In this document: one piece after another, positions 1 to 6,109 of the stretch | Numbering within the stretch: position 1 is the stretch's first letter | How the letters are laid out: every line of letters starts with the position of its first letter | Translations under genes and position numbers: made by a program | The notes under the pieces: model-generated | What the model saw: only the letters and a program-made list of their open reading frames with translations | What the model was told of the DNA's origin: nothing | The model's database searches: none | DNA from: Spirochaetaceae bacterium | GTDB taxonomy: Bacteria > Spirochaetota > Spirochaetia > DSM-27196 > SKKC01 | DNA length: 7,508 nucleotides | Assembly (NCBI GenBank): GCA_003554375.1 | Contig: PWGF01000291.1 | Coordinates: 1-7,508 of the forward strand | Direction of reading: 5' to 3'

Positions 1-600
1 CCCCGTCGCGCGTGCCGGCCCCCAAGCCCTGCGTGCTCCCCCCCCAACCTCGCAGCCCACCTCCTCGTCCCCGAGCCGGCCGGCCCGGCGGGCGCCCCTC
101 CCGTCCTTCACGCATCCGGCCGCACGCGGCGTAAGGCCCCCCCGCGCGTGCTCTCCCGACCCGGTAGCTCGCCTCTGTCCCCATGCCCGGCCGTGCGCGG
201 CGGCCTGCCGCTAACTCCGCCCGGGCCCGGCTTGCCGTTATACCTTCTCTCAAGCTCGTCGTCGTGCGGGATCGGCGACGAGCCGCACTTCCGGTAGCCC
301 CGGCTCCGGGCCGGCCTCGCCGGGACGCCGGCTCCCAACCTCGCCGTCGTGCGACGTTCCGGGAATTCCGGCCGTCTTCTCCCGCCGCCGGCGGGCCTTC
401 CGGAGAGCCCGGCCCCCAACTCCGCCGCCGTGCGGCCTCCCGGTGTCCCGGTCTCAACTCCACCGCCGGATCTTGCCGGACTCCCGGCCTTCGCCGCGCC
501 GCCGGCGGGTCCCAACGGCGCAGCTCTCGAAGCTCGGCGCCGGATATTCGGCCGCTATCATCCATCCACGTTGCCTTACCGGAACGGTTCTCGCCCCGCA
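1..600. other. C-rich stretch with no recognisable gene
   Basis: I see no credible gene here. The + strand is very rich in C, with a run of eight C at 38-45 and seven C at 137-143, and any frame open across it translates to low-complexity Pro/Arg/Ala/Gly strings with no domain, no good Shine-Dalgarno and no start that stands out. Open frames exist on both strands (for example 183-650 on + and 108-515 on -), but stop codons are rare in such GC-rich DNA. The left end could include the tail of an upstream gene that begins outside the window; nothing in the sequence decides this. From about 250 to 520 the stretch shows decayed tandem repetition, annotated separately. The composition changes sharply near 600, where the promoter island begins. 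Confidence 0.6.
332..487. repeat. Degenerate tandem repeat, units of about 36-41 bp
   Basis: Four consecutive units end in a CCGG-type tail: 332-371 (40 bp), 372-412 (41 bp), 413-451 (39 bp) and 452-487 (36 bp). The clearest pair is 334-363 against 415-444, which share CCCAAC, then a CGCCGyCGTGCG core, with about 7 mismatches in 30 by hand alignment. Each unit closes with a doubled YYCCGG/CCCGG. Looser relatives occur at about 248-302 (CTCAAGCTCGTCGTCGTGCG and a TTCCGGTAGCCCCGG end) and at 488-512 (GCCGCCGGCGGGTCCCAAC). The low base complexity of the region inflates similarity, so the repeat boundaries are approximate. No function is evident. Confidence 0.45.
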
Positions 601-637
601 TAGGACAGACACAAAAGAAGCATGACCGAATCCAAGA

Positions 638-649
638 TACAAAAATGTA
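638..649. promoter_or_regulatory. Inverted repeat TACA-N4-TGTA upstream of the -35
   Basis: TACA AAAA TGTA is a perfect 4+4 inverted repeat with an AT-only centre. It ends 9 bp before the predicted -35 box and is centred about 50 bp upstream of the predicted transcription start, which is a usual place for an activator. The right half extends to AAATGTA (643-649), which recurs exactly at 673-679, 30 bp downstream. Short palindromes arise easily by chance in AT-rich DNA, so this is only a candidate site and no named regulator is implied. Confidence 0.25.
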
Positions 650-658
650 GTAGCGTGC

Positions 659-687
659 TTGAATAGATCCGGAAATGTAAGTATGAT
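659..687 (+). promoter_or_regulatory. Sigma70-like promoter of gltBD
   Basis: The -35 box is TTGAAT at 659-664 (4 of 6 match TTGACA), followed by a spacer of exactly 17 bp and the -10 box TATGAT at 682-687 (5 of 6 match TATAAT). The pair sits in a locally AT-rich island of about 100 bp between very GC-rich flanks, on the strand and at the distance expected for gltB. Transcription would start near 694-696, giving a leader of about 270 nt. This is a pattern match by eye; the start site is not proven. Confidence 0.65.
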
Positions 688-690
688 TAC
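677..690. promoter_or_regulatory. Candidate operator over the -10 box, GTAA-N6-TTAC
   Basis: GTAA (677-680) and TTAC (687-690) form a perfect inverted repeat around the -10 hexamer. The same bases fit GTA-N8-TAC, the pattern bound by cyanobacterial NtcA, and the arms TGTAA and TTACC resemble TnrA/GlnR half-sites, although with a 6-bp rather than 7-bp spacing. A protein bound here would block RNA polymerase, so a repressor would be the natural reading. Nothing in the window shows which nitrogen regulator the organism has, and a 4-bp-arm palindrome can be chance. Confidence 0.3.
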
Positions 691-783
691 CCTCACATTA
701 CCGGCCGGGAGCATGACAGAGGAAGCTGCGGCCCGAACCGCCAACGCATCGCCTCTCCCGGGTTCCCCGCTTCCGCGCCACCA

Positions 784-946
784 GCGTTGAGGGTGCGGCC
801 GCCGTGGATGGCGCCACCGGCGCGGACGGTGGCACCGGCGTTAAGGGCGCCGCCGGCGTGGAAGGCTTCGCCTGCGTGGAGGGTGCACGCTTGCGTGGAA
901 GGCGCCGCCGGCGTCGATGGGGTCGCCGGGATGGAAGCCGCGCACC
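784..946 (+). repeat. Nine tandem 18-bp repeats in the gltB leader
   Basis: The units start at 784, 802, 820, 838, 856, 874, 892, 911 and 929. All are 18 bp except the seventh (892-910), which has 19. The consensus is about GCGTGGAAGGCGCCGCCG. Read in register, each unit encodes roughly Val-Glu/Asp-Gly-Ala-Ala-Gly, a two-triplet collagen-like Gly-X-Y hexapeptide. Units 1-6 share one frame and the extra base in unit 7 moves units 7-9 into the next; neither is the gltB frame. The Glu/Asp codon shows G, T, C and A at its third base across units while its first two bases are almost fixed, which looks like past coding constraint. The array lies between the promoter and the gltB ribosome binding site, so it should be transcribed as untranslated leader. 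Confidence 0.8.
813..833 (+). other. Potential RNA hairpin in the leader
   Basis: GCCACCG (813-819) and CGGTGGC (827-833) are perfect 7-bp complements around a 7-nt loop, formed across repeat units 2 and 3. In the transcript this would be a GC-rich stem. There is no U-tract after it, so it is not an intrinsic terminator. It may simply be a by-product of the repeats, or it may be part of a folded leader. I do not recognise a known riboswitch. Confidence 0.3.
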
Positions 947-950
947 CTTC

Positions 951-960
951 GGAGGGAGGA
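951..960 (+). promoter_or_regulatory. Shine-Dalgarno that fixes the gltB start
   Basis: GGAGGGAGGA holds two overlapping GGAGG cores (951-955 and 955-959) and ends 4 nt before the ATG at 965. It is by far the best ribosome binding site near the 5' end of gltB and it rejects the in-frame ATG at 917, which has none. The bases CCCT (945-948) could pair with AGGG (953-956) across a UCGG loop, partly covering the first core; this 4-bp stem is weak and leaves the second core largely free. Confidence 0.85.
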
Positions 961-964
961 CCAA

Positions 965-3900
965 ATGGAACACCAGACCGGAAGACCCATGGACACTGGC
1001 CTCTATCGCGCTCAGTACGAGCACGATTCATGCGGGGTAGGGCTTGTCGCCGACATCAAAAAGCGCGCCACTCACTCGATCGTGGAGGACGCGCGGCAGG
1101 TTCTCGTCAACATGACGCACCGCGGCGCGGTCGGCGCCGACGAGCGCACCGGCGACGGCGCCGGCATACTCACAGCTCTGCCGCATCGCTTCCTGAGGCG
1201 CGTCGCGTGGCAGGAGCTCGGCGCGGAGCTCCCTCCGGAGGGGCAATTCGCGGTGGGCGTCGTGTTTTTGCCCACCGAGCCGGCACAACGCCACATGTGC
1301 CGGGAGGAGATGGAAGCGCTTGTGCGGGCAGAAGGGCAACACGTGCTCGGGTGGCGGAAGCTCCCTCGGCACAGCGAGGCGATCGGCGCGAGCGCTCGCG
1401 AATCGGAGCCCGCCATGGAGCAGCTCTTCGTAGCGGCCGCGGAGCCTGCGGGGTCTGCGGAGCCTGGGGAGCATTCGGACCAGGAGCTCTTCGAGCGGAA
1501 ACTCTTCCTCATCCGGAAGCAGGCAACGCACCGGCTCAGGGGAAGCAGCGCAGACCCGGAGCGCTTCTTCCACGTCTGTAGCCTCTCCTCGCGGCTCCTT
1601 GTCTACAAGGGGATGCTCATGCCGGACCAGCTCTTCGCGTACTTCCCGGACCTCGGTGCGCCGGACTTCGAAACGCACCTCGCGCTCGTCCACTCCCGGT
1701 TCTCCACCAACACCTTCCCGAGCTGGGACCGCGCGCAGCCGCTGCGCTTCATGTGCCACAACGGCGAGATCAACACCCTCCGCGGCAACGTCAACAAGAT
1801 GCGCGCCCGCGAGGGGGTGCTGGAGAGCGAGCGCTTCGGAGCCGACCTCCGCCGGAGCTTCCCGGTTATCGAGCCCGATCTCAGCGACTCCGGCACCTTC
1901 GACAGCGTGCTCGAGCTGCTCGTTCTGAGCGGTCGCTCGCTCCCCGAAGCGATGATGATGATGGTGCCCGAAGCATGGGAGCACCATCCGACCATGGCGC
2001 CGGAGAAGCGCGCCATGTACGAGTACATGAGCACGCTCATGGAGGCTTGGGACGGCCCTGCGACCATCCCCTTCACCGACGGCCGGGTTGCCGGCGCCGT
2101 CCTCGATCGCAACGGGCTCCGTCCCAGCCGCTACTACGTAACCTATGACGACCGGGTCATTCTCGCGAGCGAAGTCGGCGTCCTCCCGATCGACCCCGAG
2201 CACATCCGCGAAAAAGGACGCCTCCAGCCGGGCCGGATGTTTCTCATCGATTTCGAGGAGGGGCGTATCGTCCCCGACCGGGAGATCAAGCTCGAAATCG
2301 CACGCCGCCGCCCCTATGCCGAGTGGCTTACCGCCGGCCGCCTCCGCCTCTCCGACCTCGCCCCGCACGCCGAGCCCGCGGCCCTCGAAACGAGCTCCGC
2401 CGGCTCCCAGGGGGCTCGGCAGCGGAAGAGCCCGCCCACGTCCGACCTCTTCCGCCGCCTCCGCGCGTTCGGATATACCACCGAGCACCTCAACGCGATC
2501 CTCGCGCCCATGGCGGAGGAGGGCAAGGAACCGCTTGGAAGCATGGGCAACGACGCTCCGCTCGCCGTTTTAAGCTCACGGCCGCGACTCCTCTACGACT
2601 ACTTCAAGCAGCTCTTCGCCCAGGTCACCAATCCTCCGATCGATTCGATCCGTGAGGCGCTCATTATGAGCCTGGGTTTCTACATCGGTCCCCAGGGAAA
2701 CCTTCTCCACGAGAGCCCGGCCGACTGCAACCGCCTGTGGCTGGACCATCCCGTTGTGACCAACGAAGAGCTCCGGAGCCTCGAGCAGCTCGACCGCCCC
2801 GGCTGGAAGACGCTCACGATCGACACGACCTACGCGGACCCTGCAAGCAGCTCCGAGCCGGGGGGTGGCCCGGCTCCGGTGGCTACCTATGATCGTGGAG
2901 GCACCCCAGGACCCGCAGGCGAGCCCAGCCGTGCAGGCGAGCCCAGCCGCACAGACACAGCCGGCCGTATAGGCGAGCCCGGCCGTGCAGACAGCTCCGG
3001 CCTCGCAGGCGACCCCGGCCGTATAGGCAACGCCGGCCGTATAGGCGACCCCGACCCTGCAGGCGGCGCCGGCCGTGCAGGCGACCCTGGCCGTGCAGAC
3101 AGCTCCGGCCTCGCAGGCGGCGCCGGCCGTATAGGCGACCCCGGCCGTATAGGCGACCCCGACCCTGCAGGCACCGCCGACCGTGCAGGCGGCCCCGGTC
3201 GTACCGGCGAGCTCGGCATTGCAGAGGGAGCCGGCCGTCCAGACGCCGCCGAAGCAAGCGACGCCTCAACCGATTCCCATGCCCTCCGCGAAGCGCTCGA
3301 CCGGATCGCCGCCGAAGCCGAGCGCGCGGTGGACGAGGGCTACAGTCTGGTGCTTCTCAGCGATCGGGCCGCGGGGCGGGACCGTATCCCGATTCCGGCG
3401 CTCCTTGCCGTCGGGTGCGTCCAACACCACCTGGTGCGTACCGCCAAGCGCACCCGGGTCGGGCTCGTGCTCGAGTCGGGCGAGCCGCGGGAGGTACACC
3501 ACTTCTGCTGTCTGGTCGGCTACGGAGCGGACGCGATCAACCCGTATCTCGCCTTTGAGGCGATGTGGCACCTCCGTGACGAGGGATACGTGTCGCGCGA
3601 GCTCACGGACGGTGAGATCGAACAGCGCTACCTCAAAGCGCTCGACTACGGCATGCGCAAGGTCGCGGGCAAGATGGGCGTTTCCACGCTTGCGAGCTAC
3701 CAGGGAGCCCAGATATTCGAGGCGATCGGGCTCAAGCGGGAGGTGGTGGACCGGTGTTTCGAAGGTACGGCCACCCGCATCGAAGGGGCCGGCTTCGCTG
3801 TCGTTGCCCGGGAAACCGCCGAGCGGCACCGGCAGGGGTATCCGCGCCAAGACCCGCCGTACGGATGGGAGCTGGAGAACCCCGGCGAGTATCAGTGGCG

Positions 3901-6109
3901 TACGGGCGGAGAAGCGCACATGTGGGATCCGGAATCGATTGCGGAGCTCCAGCACGCGGTGTGGTACGAAGACCATGCCGCGTACCGGCGCTTTGCCGAG
4001 CGGCAGAACGCACGCGAGAAGGACCACGCAACGCTCCGGGGCCTCCTGCGCGTGAGGCCGGGCGAGCGGCCGGTCGCCCTGTCGGAGGTGGAGCCGGCAC
4101 GCGAGATCGCCCGGCGCTTCGCCACCGGGGCAATGTCGTTCGGCTCGATCAGCAAGGAGGCACACGAGACGCTCGCGCTCGCCATGAACCGGCTCGGCGG
4201 CAAATCGAACACCGGCGAAGGCGGGGAGCTTCCGGAGCGCTACGTGCCGCTCGAAAACGGCGACAGCAAGCGGAGCGCCATCAAGCAGATCGCCTCCGGG
4301 CGGTTCGGCGTTACGATCGAGTACCTGACGCAGAGCGACGAGCTCCAGATCAAAATGGCGCAGGGCGCCAAGCCGGGCGAGGGCGGCGAGCTGCCCGGCC
4401 GCAAAGTGTTCGACACGATTGCGCGCGTGCGGAATTCCACGCCCGGGGTCGGGCTTATCAGTCCGCCTCCACACCACGATATCTACTCGATCGAGGATCT
4501 TGCGCAGCTCATCTTCGATCTCAAGAACGCCAACCCGGACGCGCGGGTGAGCGTGAAGCTCGTAAGTGAAGTGGGCGTCGGCACGGTTGCGGCGGGCGTG
4601 GCCAAGGCACACGCCGACCACATTCTCATCTCCGGGCATGACGGCGGAACGGGCGCATCGCCGCTTACCGGAATCAAGCACGCAGGGCTCCCGTGGGAGC
4701 TGGGCCTTGCGGAGACGCATCAGACCCTCGTCATGAACGGCCTCCGGACGCGCGTGGTCCTCCAGACCGACGGGCAGATCAAAACGGGGCGCGACGTCGC
4801 CATTGCGGCGATGCTCGGAGCCGAGGAATGCGGCATCGCAACCGGCGCGCTGATCTCGCTCGGATGCATCATGATGCGCGTATGCCATAAGAACACCTGC
4901 CCGGTCGGCGTGGCCACCCAGGACGAGCAGCTGCGCCGGAAGTTCACCGGCCGGCCCGAGCACGTCGTGCGCTACCTCCTGTACGTCGCCGAAGAGTGCC
5001 GGGAGATCATGGCGGCGCTCGGCATCCGGCGGTTCGACGATCTGGTAGGACGGAGCGACTTGCTTGCCGCCGACGACCAGGTGCGGCACTGGAAGAGCCG
5101 GGAGGTAGATCTCTCGGGGCTTCTTGCCCGCCCGGAGCCCAGAGGCGCCGACGACCGGGTCATCTGCTGTGTGGCCCAGAACCACGGGATCGACGGCGTG
5201 CTCGACCGCGAGCTCGTATCCGCATCGTCCGGTGCGCTCGAACGGGGCGAGCCGCTTCGCCTGGAGCGCTGCATTTCCAACACCGACCGCGCGGTCGGTG
5301 GCATCCTCAGTAACGCCATCACCAAGAAGTGGGGCCCTGCCGGCCTTCCCGACGGTACTCTTACGGTGAAGCTTACGGGAAGCGCCGGGCAGAGCTTGGG
5401 CGCGTGGCTCGCGCCGGGAGTTACGCTCGAGCTCGAAGGCGATGCGAACGACTACGTCGGGAAAGGACTCTCCGGCGGGCGGCTTGTGATCTATCCGCCG
5501 GCGGGGAGCAGCTTCCCGGCTCACGAGAACACCATTATCGGGAACGTGGCGCTGTACGGCGCCACCTCCGGGGAGGCGTTCGTGCGCGGGATGGCGGCGG
5601 AGCGCTTCTGCGTACGGAACTCAGGTGCGCACGTCGTCGTGGAAGGCGTCGGCGACCATGGCTGTGAGTACATGACCGGAGGCCGCGCGGTAATTCTTGG
5701 CGAGGTGGGCCGGAACTTCGGGGCCGGCATGTCCGGCGGCATCGCCTACGTCTGGGATCCCCACCGGCGTCTGCCGGAGCAGCTTAACACGGGGCTCGTC
5801 GATATCGAGCCGCTCGGAGAGCACGACGCCCGGACCGTCCTGAGCCTCGTACGACGTCACGTCGAGCTCACCGGAAGCAGCATCGGGCGCCACGTTCTCG
5901 ACACCTGGGACGAGCGACGCGCGGAGTTCGCAAGCGTCGCATCGCCTGCCTTCCGGCGCATCGTGGCGCAGGAGCAGGCCCAGCCGCAGGACGACGGTCA
6001 GGCGCAGGACAACGGGCAGTCGCAGGACGACGGGCAGGCGCAGGAACACGAGCAAGCGCGGGACCACGAGCAGGCGCAGGAGCAGGAAAAGGAGGCGATA
6101 CATGGGTAA
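965..6109 (+). CDS. gltB: Glutamate synthase (NADPH) large subunit, with repeat insertions
   Basis: This 1714-residue subunit makes glutamate from glutamine and 2-oxoglutarate in the cytoplasm, using electrons from GltD. Numbered from the ATG with the strong Shine-Dalgarno, a 22-residue propeptide precedes the nucleophile Cys23 (HDSCGVG). The class II amidotransferase domain shows HSRFSTN (about 243), CHNGEINTLRGN (about 265) and DRNGLRPSR (about 381). A central domain follows, split by an insertion. The FMN synthase domain has GAMSFGSIS (about 1055), SNTGEGGE (about 1081), KPGEGGELPG (about 1136) and SGHDGGTGASP (1223-1233). Cys1301, Cys1307 and Cys1312 would hold the [3Fe-4S] cluster. The GXGXG beta-helix domain spans about 1450-1650. 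The usual family length is about 1480-1550; the excess is a 114-residue Gly-rich repeat (649-762), a variable linker (about 469-493), a short loop (159-170) and a Gln-rich tail (from 1667). An upstream in-frame ATG at 917 is possible but lies in the leader repeats. The gene overlaps gltD by 8 nt. Confidence 0.97.
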   Translation: MEHQTGRPMDTGLYRAQYEHDSCGVGLVADIKKRATHSIVEDARQVLVNMTHRGAVGADERTGDGAGILTALPHRFLRRVAWQELGAELPPEGQFAVGVVFLPTEPAQRHMCREEMEALVRAEGQHVLGWRKLPRHSEAIGASARESEPAMEQLFVAAAEPAGSAEPGEHSDQELFERKLFLIRKQATHRLRGSSADPERFFHVCSLSSRLLVYKGMLMPDQLFAYFPDLGAPDFETHLALVHSRFSTNTFPSWDRAQPLRFMCHNGEINTLRGNVNKMRAREGVLESERFGADLRRSFPVIEPDLSDSGTFDSVLELLVLSGRSLPEAMMMMVPEAWEHHPTMAPEKRAMYEYMSTLMEAWDGPATIPFTDGRVAGAVLDRNGLRPSRYYVTYDDRVILASEVGVLPIDPEHIREKGRLQPGRMFLIDFEEGRIVPDREIKLEIARRRPYAEWLTAGRLRLSDLAPHAEPAALETSSAGSQGARQRKSPPTSDLFRRLRAFGYTTEHLNAILAPMAEEGKEPLGSMGNDAPLAVLSSRPRLLYDYFKQLFAQVTNPPIDSIREALIMSLGFYIGPQGNLLHESPADCNRLWLDHPVVTNEELRSLEQLDRPGWKTLTIDTTYADPASSSEPGGGPAPVATYDRGGTPGPAGEPSRAGEPSRTDTAGRIGEPGRADSSGLAGDPGRIGNAGRIGDPDPAGGAGRAGDPGRADSSGLAGGAGRIGDPGRIGDPDPAGTADRAGGPGRTGELGIAEGAGRPDAAEASDASTDSHALREALDRIAAEAERAVDEGYSLVLLSDRAAGRDRIPIPALLAVGCVQHHLVRTAKRTRVGLVLESGEPREVHHFCCLVGYGADAINPYLAFEAMWHLRDEGYVSRELTDGEIEQRYLKALDYGMRKVAGKMGVSTLASYQGAQIFEAIGLKREVVDRCFEGTATRIEGAGFAVVARETAERHRQGYPRQDPPYGWELENPGEYQWRTGGEAHMWDPESIAELQHAVWYEDHAAYRRFAERQNAREKDHATLRGLLRVRPGERPVALSEVEPAREIARRFATGAMSFGSISKEAHETLALAMNRLGGKSNTGEGGELPERYVPLENGDSKRSAIKQIASGRFGVTIEYLTQSDELQIKMAQGAKPGEGGELPGRKVFDTIARVRNSTPGVGLISPPPHHDIYSIEDLAQLIFDLKNANPDARVSVKLVSEVGVGTVAAGVAKAHADHILISGHDGGTGASPLTGIKHAGLPWELGLAETHQTLVMNGLRTRVVLQTDGQIKTGRDVAIAAMLGAEECGIATGALISLGCIMMRVCHKNTCPVGVATQDEQLRRKFTGRPEHVVRYLLYVAEECREIMAALGIRRFDDLVGRSDLLAADDQVRHWKSREVDLSGLLARPEPRGADDRVICCVAQNHGIDGVLDRELVSASSGALERGEPLRLERCISNTDRAVGGILSNAITKKWGPAGLPDGTLTVKLTGSAGQSLGAWLAPGVTLELEGDANDYVGKGLSGGRLVIYPPAGSSFPAHENTIIGNVALYGATSGEAFVRGMAAERFCVRNSGAHVVVEGVGDHGCEYMTGGRAVILGEVGRNFGAGMSGGIAYVWDPHRRLPEQLNTGLVDIEPLGEHDARTVLSLVRRHVELTGSSIGRHVLDTWDERRAEFASVASPAFRRIVAQEQAQPQDDGQAQDNGQSQDDGQAQEHEQARDHEQAQEQEKEAIHG
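1439..1474 (+). repeat. Two 18-bp units in an amidotransferase-domain loop
   Basis: GCGGAGCCTGCGGGGTCT (1439-1456) is followed directly by GCGGAGCCTGGGGAGCAT (1457-1474), which encode Ala-Glu-Pro-Ala-Gly-Ser and Ala-Glu-Pro-Gly-Glu-His (GltB residues 159-170). The first nine bases are identical. They lie between the conserved QLFVAA stretch and the FERKLFLIRK stretch, where I recall family members varying in length, so this is likely a surface loop. With only two copies the case is modest, but the period matches the three larger arrays in this operon. Confidence 0.5.
2369..2443 (+). other. Low-complexity interdomain linker in GltB
   Basis: GltB residues about 469-493 join the amidotransferase domain to the central domain, between the EWL...LSDLAP stretch and the conserved FRRLRAFGYTTEHL. 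The segment is rich in Ala, Ser, Gly, Gln and Pro and has no conserved family motif. It opens with Ala-Glu-Pro-Ala-Ala-Leu, close to the Ala-Glu-Pro-Ala-Gly-Ser unit of the repeat at 1439, but I see no clear tandem period. It is probably a flexible extension longer than in most homologues. Confidence 0.45.
2909..3250 (+). repeat. Nineteen 18-bp repeats encoding a collagen-like insertion in GltB
   Basis: The stretch is exactly 19 x 18 bp in the gltB frame and encodes GltB residues 649-762. The commonest unit is Gly-Arg-Ile-Gly-Asp-Pro (GGCCGTATAGGCGACCCC). Divided into triplets, 28 of 38 begin with Gly, so it reads as an interrupted Gly-X-Y collagen-like segment, rich in Pro, Arg and Asp. It sits between TLTIDTTY and LREALDRIAAEAERAVDEGY, where other GltB proteins have only a short linker. 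Five of the units use the Ile codon ATA, which is rare in the rest of the gene, where ATC dominates. The frame is intact, so the insertion is presumably translated and tolerated. Confidence 0.92.
2963..3178 (+). repeat. 108-bp higher-order tandem duplication inside the GltB repeat
   Basis: Six-unit blocks at 2963-3070 and 3071-3178 line up unit for unit: GRIGEP/GRAGDP, GRADSS/GRADSS, GLAGDP/GLAGGA, GRIGNA/GRIGDP, GRIGDP/GRIGDP and DPAGGA/DPAGTA. By hand alignment the DNA differs at about 10 of 108 positions, and units 2 and 5 are identical. The flanking units on both sides are more diverged, so this block duplication is probably the most recent growth step of the array. Confidence 0.85.
5963..6088 (+). 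repeat. Seven 18-bp repeats encoding the Gln-rich GltB tail
   Basis: Seven in-frame 18-bp units (starting 5963, 5981, 5999, 6017, 6035, 6053 and 6071) encode VAQEQA, QPQDDG, QAQDNG, QSQDDG, QAQEHE, QARDHE and QAQEQE, GltB residues 1667-1708. The DNA consensus is about CAGGCGCAGGACGACGGG. The tail is hydrophilic, acidic and Gln-rich, lies after the end of the GXGXG domain and is not part of the conserved enzyme. It stops directly before the gltD Shine-Dalgarno, so unit gain or loss would change neither the gltB frame nor the coupling to gltD. Confidence 0.9.
6089..6095 (+). promoter_or_regulatory. gltD Shine-Dalgarno inside the end of gltB
   Basis: AAGGAGG lies 6 nt before the ATG at 6102, near-ideal strength and spacing. 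It also encodes Lys-Glu in the last residues of GltB. Together with the 8-nt overlap of the two genes it supports the gltD start and suggests coupled translation that keeps the two subunits near equal amounts. Confidence 0.9.

Noticed and set aside
183..650. A 155-codon plus-strand open frame upstream of the promoter
   Set aside because: The product is low-complexity Arg/Pro/Ala without motifs, there is no good Shine-Dalgarno, and the frame simply follows the C-rich composition.
713..790. A 25-codon leader peptide starting MTEEAAARTANA, ending at the first leader repeat
   Set aside because: The only purine-rich stretch before the ATG (GGGAG) is 1-2 nt away, too close for a normal ribosome site, and the peptide has no run of Glu, Gln or other regulatory codons. 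It is kept only as a remote possibility.
917..964. The in-frame upstream ATG at 917 as the gltB start
   Set aside because: It lies inside the leader repeat, has no Shine-Dalgarno and adds 16 residues with no match to the usual short GltB propeptide. The ATG at 965 has a strong ribosome site and good spacing. The ATG at 989 is also less well placed.
717..1040. Open frame carrying the collagen-like leader repeat on into gltB
   Set aside because: It has no ATG and no ribosome site, the repeat register is lost at unit 7, and it ends in a different frame inside gltB. The repeats are reported as a repeat, not as a gene.
1028..2488. A 486-codon open frame on the minus strand opposite the GltB amidotransferase domain
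   Set aside because: This has the same cause: it mirrors gltB codons and has no domain or plausible ribosome site of its own.
2883..3269. Arg/Gly-rich minus-strand open frames across the GltB repeat
   Set aside because: They are the reverse complement of the 18-bp array, which is open in several frames because each unit lacks stops. The array is not CRISPR either: the units are contiguous, with no spacers.
3266..5524. A 752-codon open frame on the minus strand inside gltB
   Set aside because: It is the complement of strongly conserved gltB coding sequence. High GC makes stop codons rare in the antisense frames, and its translation shows no recognisable domain.
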